From assembly GCF_020510625.1 (NCBI RefSeq), contig NZ_CP075191.1:1836001-1900000 (forward strand): a stretch of 64,000 bases of DNA. The letters run 5' to 3'. A program made the position numbers and the translations under genes. The notes beneath the pieces were generated by a model that was given only the letters and a program-made list of their open reading frames with translations, was not told where the DNA came from and ran no database searches. This stretch comes from Ferribacterium limneticum. Lineage in GTDB: Bacteria; Pseudomonadota; Gammaproteobacteria; Burkholderiales; Rhodocyclaceae. Shown piece by piece: positions 58,651 through 64,000 of this stretch (its first letter is position 1; each line of letters opens with the position of its first letter).

Positions 58651-59782
58651 GGAGGTGGCTCCGGGCGGAAGCCAGAAGGTCGCGCAGGTCGGACACTTCC
58701 GGCGGGTGCTTGTGCTCGGCGACGAAATTGCGGACGCGCGGCAGCATGGCCTGGGCTTCGGCCTCGCCGAGTTCGAAACCGAGGCCGGCATAGACGACCT
58801 GCACGGCGCGCGAACCGGAATGCTTGCCGAGCACGATGCGGTGCGCCTGGCCGACTTCCTGTGGGTCGAAGCCCTGGTAGTTGTCGGGGTGCTTCAACAG
58901 GCCATCGACGTGGATGCCGGCTTCGTGGGTGAAGGCGCCGGCGCCGACGACGCTCTTCTGCCAGGGGATGGCGCGGCCCGAGGCGCTGGCCACGGTGGCC
59001 GACAGCGACGGGAAGCCCTTCAGGCTGACGCCGGTTTCGATGGCGTGCAGCTTGGTCAGGCCGAGCACGACTTCTTCGAGCGGGGCGTTGCCGGCTCGCT
59101 CGCCGAGGCCGTTGACCGTGGTGTTGACGTGTGTCGCGCCGGCCTTGCAGGCGGCCAGCGTGTTGGCGGTGGCCAGGCCCATGTCGTCATGGGCGTGCAT
59201 CTCGATTTCGAGGCCGGTGTTGCGGCGCAGGGTCGAGATGCGGTCGAAGGTGCCAAACGGTTCGAGGATGCCCAGCGTGTCTGCGAAGCGCAGACGGCGG
59301 GCGCCGGCCCGTTCGGCTGTCTCGGCCAGGGCGCTGAGGAAATTCATGTCGGCGCGCGAGGCATCCTCGCAGCCGAGTCCGACTTCGAGGCCGAGACTCA
59401 ACGCGGCGCCGATGAACTTGGGCAGCTCGCGCAGCAGCCAGGCGCGGTCCTGCTTCAGCTTGTAGGCGAGATGCTGGTCGGAGGCGGGCACCGAGATGTC
59501 GATCAGGTGGGCGCCGAGGCCGGCGCAGGCGGCGATGTCGGCCGGGTGCATGCGGCTCCACACCATCAGGCGTGGGGCGAGATTCAGACCGGCGACGGCA
59601 CGGATCGAATCGCGTTCCTCGTCACCCATCGCCGGAATGCCGACTTCCAGCTCAGGCACGCCGATGGCGGCGAGCTGGCGGGCGATGTCCAGTTTTTCAT
59701 CGAGCGAGAAAGCCACGCCAGCCGACTGCTCGCCATCGCGAAGCGTGGTGTCGTTGATCGTGACAAAGGCTGGGTTGGTCAT
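58643..59782 (-). CDS. nifV: Homocitrate synthase NifV
   Basis: NifV condenses acetyl-CoA with 2-oxoglutarate to homocitrate, the organic ligand of FeMo-cofactor. The 379-aa protein has [16 protein letters not shown] at the N-terminus (metal and catalytic Asp), the metal-binding H-A-H-D-D motif (about 200), and [19 protein letters not shown] precedes ATG 59782. It is first gene after the sigma-54 promoter at 59806-59822, with the NifA site further upstream. Confidence 0.96.
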   Translation of the reverse strand: MTNPAFVTINDTTLRDGEQSAGVAFSLDEKLDIARQLAAIGVPELEVGIPAMGDEERDSIRAVAGLNLAPRLMVWSRMHPADIAACAGLGAHLIDISVPASDQHLAYKLKQDRAWLLRELPKFIGAALSLGLEVGLGCEDASRADMNFLSALAETAERAGARRLRFADTLGILEPFGTFDRISTLRRNTGLEIEMHAHDDMGLATANTLAACKAGATHVNTTVNGLGERAGNAPLEEVVLGLTKLHAIETGVSLKGFPSLSATVASASGRAIPWQKSVVGAGAFTHEAGIHVDGLLKHPDNYQGFDPQEVGQAHRIVLGKHSGSRAVQVVYAGLGFELGEAEAQAMLPRVRNFVAEHKHPPEVSDLRDLLASARSHLHV

Positions 59783-59822
59783 GGCGTTCTCCTCGCAGTC
59801 TTCGTAGCAAGGGTGGTGCCAG
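59752..59822. repeat. Direct repeat copy A (nifV start and promoter)
   Basis: The first nifV codons, ribosome binding site and -24/-12 promoter are near-identical to 61726-61796. Weaker similarity continues to about 59965, including the NifA site. Same orientation as copy B. Confidence 0.8.
59806..59822 (-). promoter_or_regulatory. Sigma-54 (-24/-12) promoter of the nifV operon
   Basis: On the minus strand, CTGGCACCACCCTTGCT fits the YTGGCACGrNNNTTGCW consensus with invariant GG and GC in correct spacing; only the G after TGGCAC differs. It begins 24 bp upstream of nifV. Confidence 0.88.
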
Positions 59823-59875
59823 TATTTAAGCTAATGAAAATAAAGGAGATTATTTTTCGCTGAGCGGGGCTTGTG

Positions 59876-59905
59876 GGCTCCTTGTCGCGATTGCGACAAG
59901 GAGCC
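59876..59905. promoter_or_regulatory. NifA upstream activator sequence in a larger palindrome
   Basis: TGT-N10-ACA at 59883-59898 is the NifA consensus. It is nested in a 13-bp inverted repeat, GGCTCCTTGTCGC / GCGACAAGGAGCC, separated by GATT. The core lies 61 bp from the -24 element, a typical activator distance. The AT-rich spacer may hold a bend or IHF site. Confidence 0.82.
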
Positions 59906-60062
59906 GCCGCCGTTTATTCCGGGAGATCGGTGCTACTGTCGACGCATGATTCCAAATCCGCTTACGTCGCTTTCGGCTCTCCTGCCTGCTGCAGCCTCTC
60001 TGCATCGAATTACCGGAAGCGCCTTCGAGCCGGACTCTGGCCCAGCCATCAAACCGCCTGTT

Positions 60063-60220
60063 TGAATTGCCCCGGGTTTTAAGGAGGCTCCAACCTCTGA
60101 GAAGATGGAGCCATTAACAATTCAAACAAGTTTTCCCCTGAAGTTCGCGAGCGCGCTGTTCACATGGTGCAGGAACACCGCCATGAGTACCCATCGCACT
60201 GGGCAGCGATCGAGTCGATT
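60063..60220 (+). mobile_element. Truncated IS3-family element (left end and transposase OrfA start)
   Basis: Begins with TGAATTGCCCCGGGTTTTAA, resembling IS3-family inverted ends, followed by a frame from 60116 reading [22 protein letters not shown] then [10 protein letters not shown]. This is the typical OrfA N-terminus. Homology ends near 60220; OrfB and the right end are absent, so it is a dead fragment. Confidence 0.8.
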
Positions 60221-60275
60221 TTCCGCCGGGTGTCTAGCCGCTTAACCCCTTGGACTCTGGCGCTTGCAATAAGCC

Positions 60276-61034
60276 TCAGAAGCGATAGGTGGCTCCCATA
60301 AAAATGCCGTGAATATCCAGATCGGCCTTGTGGACCAAGGTGCCGCCGGAGTTATTGGTGCTCGTGACTTCAGACTCTGTAGAAACGCTGCCAAACTTTG
60401 TGTAGAGATATTCGCCCCTGAGTGACCAATTTCTGTTCAGCGCGTATTCGCCACCAAAGCCGAGACTCGCGCCTGTCACCCAATCTGATTTCGATGCGTG
60501 GGAATAACCGCTAAAGGCATTGTCGGATAACGTGGAGTTCAACTGCAGCCGCGTGGCGGCAATACCTGCGGTGACATAGGTTAGCCAATTGTGCTGAGCC
60601 CATCCGAGCCGAAGACGCAATCCTGCCATCCAGTCAGCCGAGACCGCTTTTTTTCGGGTCATTTGCGCACTGGGCACTGTCTCGTAGGCCTCTGTCGTTA
60701 CATATTCTTTGCTAAGGGAAAGGCTATTGGCGCTTCCCTCGATCCCGACGAGCACATTCCCGAACTGCTTGCCGTAGCCAACAAACAGACCGCCTGATAC
60801 GCCCGATTGATCCAGTTGGTGCGTTCCGCTGCGGGCAATTTGCCTGGCATCGGTTGCGTCTAAGTACTTGGGTGTTCCGACCAACATACTCACATCCGAA
60901 CGGCTATCTGTTGCGCCAATGAGGCCACCGGCATAGAAACCCGACCAGTCGACACCCGATGCCGTCTGAGCCTGGGCGCCGCTGCAAACTCCACCCGTCA
61001 GTGCAGCGAGTGCACAAAAAAGAATGCCCTTCAC
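60276..61034 (-). CDS. Omp25/Opa-like outer-membrane beta-barrel protein
   Basis: The 252-aa porin-like protein has a signal peptide (cleavage near AQA, residue 23) and eight-strand barrel features (alternating hydrophobic strands such as [16 protein letters not shown] and [14 protein letters not shown]). It ends in a terminal aromatic (ATYRF), the outer-membrane assembly signal. The opening [12 protein letters not shown] is typical of the Omp25/RopB group, common in alphaproteobacteria. It lies inside the rearranged segment beside an IS3 remnant, suggesting transfer. Function unknown. Confidence 0.82.
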   Translation of the reverse strand: MKGILFCALAALTGGVCSGAQAQTASGVDWSGFYAGGLIGATDSRSDVSMLVGTPKYLDATDARQIARSGTHQLDQSGVSGGLFVGYGKQFGNVLVGIEGSANSLSLSKEYVTTEAYETVPSAQMTRKKAVSADWMAGLRLRLGWAQHNWLTYVTAGIAATRLQLNSTLSDNAFSGYSHASKSDWVTGASLGFGGEYALNRNWSLRGEYLYTKFGSVSTESEVTSTNNSGGTLVHKADLDIHGIFMGATYRF

Positions 61035-61217
61035 GTATAACTTCCCCCAATTAAAAGAATAGGAAACTCAGCAAACCAGCAAAGAGTATCCACGGACATT
61101 TCGTTTCATGTCAAACCGGAATTTGTCCCGGAAAATACTCACGCCCATGCAGAGTCATTGCCGGAAAGTTCCGGGCCGTGCGCTGGGATCAGGATTGGTT
61201 CCTGAGGTGACCGGTCC

Positions 61218-61620
61218 AGGTGGCCGAGGCCGCAATTGCCGTGCTCACGGCGGGGGGTATTCGGTGGAAACGCTACGCCCGACAGCAGGCAATGCCGAAC
61301 CGTAACGCCCTTGTGCTGTGGCCGGACCTGCCTGTCACAAGGCATGGTCGAGGCGGCCAGGCTGGAGGGCTGACGGGAAATGGTGGCGCTGGCCGCCGGG
61401 ACGTAGATTGTCGGGCTGGAACCGTCCTGCCTGCAGGCGTTGCGTGACGAGTTCTACAGTTTGCCGCTCGGCCCGGAAGTGGCGCAGGTGGGCAAGCAGG
61501 CTTTCCTGTTCGAGGAATTCCTGATGCGCGAGGCAAACAAGGGGTTGAAGCTGGATTTGAAACTGATTCCTGGCGGCAAGGTGGTGGTGCATGGCCATTG
61601 CCATCCCCACGGCTGGCTTT
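61218..61620 (+). pseudogene. Degraded C-terminal fragment of a FAD-linked oxidase / Fe-S protein (YdiJ-like)
   Basis: Frame from 61220 reads V-A-E-A-A-I-A-V-L-T-A-G-G, then shifts; from 61308 another frame reads PLCCGRTCLSQGMVEAARLEG, is stopped by TGA 61371 and TAG 61404, and continues IVGLEPSCLQALRDEF and QAFLFEEFLMRE to VVHGHCHPHG. These are landmarks of the Cys-rich (CCG) domain of large FAD-linked oxidases. The N-terminal FAD part is missing. It ends at the junction with the duplicated nif piece. Confidence 0.82.
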
Positions 61621-61756
61621 GCATAGCCAACTGCAGGAAGCCATCGGTGCTGTCGTCGGCCGAGGCAACGAGGTAATGCGTTCGGCCGACAAGGCGGGTG
61701 GCGAACAGCTTCTGATCGATGAAGTCGTTGATCATGACAAAGGCTGGGTTGGTCAT
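61454..61756 (-). pseudogene. Chimeric ORF: nifV start fused to an internal piece of the 322-aa nif gene
   Basis: Reading from ATG 61756 it gives M-T-N-P-A-F-V-M-I-N-D, matching the first residues of NifV (one change, T to M). It then switches to F-I-D-Q-K-L-F-A-T-R-L-V-G-R, matching residues 95-127 of the product encoded at 62579-63547. After about residue 45 it runs antisense through the oxidase fragment, so the rest is meaningless. It keeps the nifV ribosome binding site and promoter. A recombination scar rather than a working gene is most likely. Confidence 0.75.
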
Positions 61757-61796
61757 GGCGTTCTCCTCGCTGTCTTATTAGCAAGGGTGGTGCCAG
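61726..61796. repeat. Direct repeat copy B (nifV start and promoter)
   Basis: Near-identical to 59752-59822; weaker similarity extends to about 61945. The left edge joins a second duplicated piece (61625-61725), about 85-90% similar to 63170-63270 inside the 322-aa gene. Confidence 0.8.
61780..61796 (-). promoter_or_regulatory. Second copy of the sigma-54 (-24/-12) nif promoter
   Basis: The 17-bp core is identical to the nifV promoter (CTGGCACCACCCTTGCT on the minus strand). It sits at the same position relative to a nifV-like start codon, with the GAGGAG ribosome binding site retained. Confidence 0.85.
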
Positions 61797-61856
61797 TGCA
61801 TAAAGCCATGAAATCAAATGAAATTGTTTTGTTTTGAGGTGCTGTTGTTGGCTAAA

Positions 61857-61872
61857 TGTAGCGATTCCGACA
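61857..61872. promoter_or_regulatory. Second NifA upstream activator sequence
   Basis: TGT-AGCGATTCCG-ACA fits TGT-N10-ACA and lies 61 bp from the duplicate -24 element, exactly as in the first copy. The surrounding large palindrome of the first copy is not retained. Confidence 0.78.
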
Positions 61873-61978
61873 ATTTCGTCGCCACTTTCAGCCACTTGCC
61901 TCCTGCTTCCGGATCGTGCTATCAGTGACCCATGATGATCCATCGAATATCCACCCCACTTTTCCCGTCAGCCCTTCA

Positions 61979-62542
61979 ATGAACTCACGGGAATCCCGCC
62001 GTCTCCTGGCCAAGGAGCTTACCGCCGCGGCCGCTGCCTATCAGGCTGCAACCGTGATCCCTCACTGCACTGCGTGCTCAAACCCGTGTTGTCGACTCGA
62101 TCCGCTCGTCCTCGAACTGGATTGGAAACAACTCAAGGGACTCTGGCGGCTCGAAGAGTCGCGCACTGCATTCGACAAGCGGCTTTCCTCGGGCAAAGGC
62201 CCGCAGGAAATCCGGGCGGGGAATGGGCTCTACTACGCCCATCGCAAAGTTTGCCCCGCCTACGATGCAGCGCAGGGCTCATGCCGGGTTTATGGTCAGG
62301 ACCTCAAGCCCGAGGGATGCACCGATTTTCCGGTGTACGAAGATCAGGGTTGCATCATCGCTGATCTTCGCTGTGAAGCCGTTGATCTCGACGCGCTGGT
62401 GGCCTGGGTTGCACGTTCCGTCGGGCCGGAATATCGCGTCATTCCCTCTGCCGACGAAGAGTTTCCCTTCCTGGTTACGCTATCGGTGAAGCGGGTAGCC
62501 AGTGCTGCGACGGTTGGCAAGCGGCCACGATTTTCAAAGTAG
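61979..62542 (+). CDS. YkgJ-family cysteine cluster protein
   Basis: The 187-aa protein has the zinc/iron-chelating cysteine cluster C-T-A-C-S-N-P-C-C (about residues 31-39), with further C in KVCPAYD, GSCRVYG, EGCTDFP and DQGCIIADLRC. This matches the CxxCxxCC family (YkgJ/Fe-S oxidase-like). Its biochemical role is not established. ATG 61979 is preferred; an in-frame GTG at 61916 adds 21 residues. It points away from the duplicated nif promoter and may be read from the region between. Confidence 0.78.
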   Translation: MNSRESRRLLAKELTAAAAAYQAATVIPHCTACSNPCCRLDPLVLELDWKQLKGLWRLEESRTAFDKRLSSGKGPQEIRAGNGLYYAHRKVCPAYDAAQGSCRVYGQDLKPEGCTDFPVYEDQGCIIADLRCEAVDLDALVAWVARSVGPEYRVIPSADEEFPFLVTLSVKRVASAATVGKRPRFSK

Positions 62543-62578
62543 TCTGTGAGCCGCCTGATCGTTTTTTCGTCATAGCCC

Positions 62579-63547
62579 TCAAACCGAATACGGCCGATGC
62601 AGCCAGCCGCGCACGATGTCTACGTCGCGCTGGGGCAGGTAGGCGAAGCCGGCCAGGGAGTCTTCGACGACGGTCTGGGCGACCCAGTGCGGTACGGCCT
62701 TGGTGGTCAGCATGTGGAAATACCAGGCCATGGGGTAGCCGGTTTCGCGGTCGAAATGGCTGAGTGCTTCGTTCAGTTTCAGGCCGCTGGTGCCGGCGCT
62801 GGCATCGAATTCAGGGGCTTCGCCGGCCAGCGTGGCGATCGGCTGGGCGCGGAAGACCGGTTGGTGGTAGCGGTCGAGGTGTTCGCGGGTGGCGATGACC
62901 CAGTGGTTGAAATAGGCGCTGGTGTTGCTGGCGCTGCTTTTCGTCCAGTCATCGATCATGCGGTGAATGGCGGCCGGCTCGGGCTTTTGCGCCAGCATGC
63001 GCTTGAGGAAGGCGCCGATGTGCTGGACGCGGCAGAATTTGTAGAAGGGCAGGCCGACAGGCACGGGCTGTTCAGCGCCGCCGCGCGGATCGACCAGTTC
63101 TTCGAGGGTGGTCGGGTCATTGGCGAAGAGCTGGTGGACGCGCATTTCCTGCAGGTCTTCGATTTCCAGCTGCAGGAAGCCATCGGTGCTGTCGTCGGCC
63201 GAGGCGACGAGGTAATGCGTCTGGCCGACCAGGCGGGTGGCGAAGAGCTTCTGGTCGATGAAGTCGTCGGTGAGCCGGCCAAAATCGCCATCGCGCTCAT
63301 CGAGGGCGTTTTCGACCCAGCTTTCGAGGTTGTCGGAAACGCGCTGGCCGTTGCTGTCGAGAACGCCGCCGAGGCGATACCAGCCGCCCCGACTCATGGC
63401 ATGGCGGAATTTCCAGTCGGGCAGGGCGGCACCGAGCGCCTTGACCAGGGCGCCGGGGCCACTGCTGACCGGAACCTTGGCACAGGTTTCGACGATGGCG
63501 GGGGCGAGCGATTTGCAGTATTCCGTCCAGGCCAGTGTTTCTTTCAT
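62579..63547 (-). CDS. Uncharacterised nif-cluster protein (322 aa)
   Basis: I do not recognise a family. The protein is soluble, with no signal peptide or membrane helix; Trp/His/Asp-rich segments include KFRHAMSRGGWYRLGG, LVASADDSTDGFLQL and DRETGYPMAWYFHML. It lies 16 bp downstream of the LRV gene on the same strand, so the two are one operon, and its internal part was duplicated next to the second nif promoter. These links make a nitrogen-fixation role likely but unproven. Confidence 0.7.
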   Translation of the reverse strand: MKETLAWTEYCKSLAPAIVETCAKVPVSSGPGALVKALGAALPDWKFRHAMSRGGWYRLGGVLDSNGQRVSDNLESWVENALDERDGDFGRLTDDFIDQKLFATRLVGQTHYLVASADDSTDGFLQLEIEDLQEMRVHQLFANDPTTLEELVDPRGGAEQPVPVGLPFYKFCRVQHIGAFLKRMLAQKPEPAAIHRMIDDWTKSSASNTSAYFNHWVIATREHLDRYHQPVFRAQPIATLAGEAPEFDASAGTSGLKLNEALSHFDRETGYPMAWYFHMLTTKAVPHWVAQTVVEDSLAGFAYLPQRDVDIVRGWLHRPYSV

Positions 63548-63563
63548 CGTGCTTTCCTCGTTC

Positions 63564-64000
63564 TCAGGCGGTGTTTTTTTCGGACAGGCGGGCCAAAGCT
63601 GCGTCGCGGACTTCTACTTCGGGATCATTGGTCAGTGGCGGCAGAAATTCGAGTGGTGCATTGCCGACTGCCGCCAGACGCACCCACCATTCCTCATCCT
63701 GGAGCAGGGCGACGGCGAGGCCGGGCAGGGCGCGCTCGGCGACGATGGCGCGAACTTCCGGTTCCGGATCGTTAGCCAGCATGTGCAGGGCAAAGGCCGG
63801 CAGGCGGGAGGCGACCACCTTGCGGACCTCGCGTTCAGGATCCTTGTTCAGCTTGGCGAGCTGGCCGTGCGGCAGGCGACGGGCAACCGTGGCGCGAATC
63901 AGGTAGTCGGGGTCGTTGATCAGCTGGATCAACTGGGCTTCAGGCAGGCGCGCGGCTACGGAGAGGCGGACTTCGCGATCCTGGTCGTGGATCATCGAGA
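63564..64000 (-). CDS. LRV (leucine-rich repeat variant) protein, C-terminal part
   Basis: The frame is open to the window edge; an internal Met at 63995 is probably not the start. It shows six tandem repeats of about 24 residues with a D-P/Q-x-x-x-x-V-R-x-x-V-A-x-R-L-P pattern (for example DPDYLIRATVARRLP and DPEREVRKVVASRLP). This matches the LRV repeat of the Azotobacter nif-linked protein, whose N-terminal part binds a 4Fe-4S cluster; that part would lie outside the window. Confidence 0.82.
   Translation of the reverse strand, partial: SMIHDQDREVRLSVAARLPEAQLIQLINDPDYLIRATVARRLPHGQLAKLNKDPEREVRKVVASRLPAFALHMLANDPEPEVRAIVAERALPGLAVALLQDEEWWVRLAAVGNAPLEFLPPLTNDPEVEVRDAALARLSEKNTA

Noticed and set aside
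58520..59863. 447-codon plus-strand frame over cysE and nifV
   Set aside because: Antisense to two recognised nif genes; composition follows GC-rich third positions of the real frame.
59876..59905. Palindrome read as a rho-independent terminator
   Set aside because: No T tract follows on either strand and its core fits the NifA site, so a binding site is the better reading.
62597..63775. 392-codon plus-strand frame over the 322-aa and LRV genes
   Set aside because: The minus-strand LRV repeats and the duplicated fragment reading in the minus frame support the minus-strand genes.

Overview
This window looks like a chromosomal segment of a nitrogen-fixing betaproteobacterium, most likely of the Rhodocyclales (Dechloromonas/Azonexus-like). 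That assignment is inferred from GC-rich codon use, the betaproteobacterial orders yceD-rpmF-plsX-fabHDG-acpP-fabF and lepA-lepB-rnc-era-recO, many GGDEF/EAL and partner-switching signalling proteins, and an Azotobacter-type nifV-cysE-orf-nifW-nifZ-nifM operon. No phage, CRISPR array or intact insertion sequence is visible. Mobile-element traces are confined to about 60.0-61.8 kb.

Layout. 0-5.7 kb: end of a DUF3106-like gene, then tsaB-rimI-UDG, a divergent lysophospholipid transporter, a LysR regulator, alr and radA. 7.1-16.6 kb: a GGDEF-EAL protein, a large FtsX-like permease, and a signalling island made of an RsbW-like kinase, FecR-domain protein, OmpA-like lipoprotein, CHASE2-SpoIIE phosphatase, metallo-beta-lactamase-fold hydrolase and STAS protein. 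16.7-35 kb: a YgiQ radical SAM protein, a group II truncated globin, typA, a PAS-GGDEF-EAL protein, moaA, a phasin-like small protein, tRNA-Asn, an AsmA-like protein, an aminotransferase, uvrB, a low-molecular-weight phosphatase and rne. 35-45.4 kb: rluC, a HAD phosphatase, a Rieske protein, sppA, an RsmI-like methyltransferase, maf and the fatty-acid/phospholipid operon. 45.4-55.6 kb: ygfX-like, nadB, rpoE-rseC-mucD (with no rseA or rseB), a glutaredoxin-like protein, lepA, lepB, a DUF4845 protein, rnc, era and recO.

55.7-64 kb is a nitrogen-fixation accessory region. The operon nifV-cysE-orf-nifW-nifZ-nifM runs on the minus strand from a textbook sigma-54 promoter (59806-59822) with a NifA site TGT-N10-ACA at 59883-59898. 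About 2 kb upstream the whole promoter is repeated in the same orientation (61780-61796 and 61857-61872) with the identical 61-bp spacing. There it drives a chimeric ORF in which the first 10-11 codons of nifV are fused to an internal piece of the 322-aa gene at 62579-63547. Between the repeats lie an IS3-family remnant, an Omp25-like porin and a frameshifted fragment of a FAD-linked oxidase. The window ends inside a leucine-rich-repeat-variant (LRV) gene typical of nif clusters.

The most interesting items are this duplicated, rearranged NifA promoter, the sigma-E locus without its usual anti-sigma genes, and the FecR/OmpA/CHASE2-SpoIIE/STAS/RsbW partner-switching island. All function calls come from reading the sequence; no database search was run.
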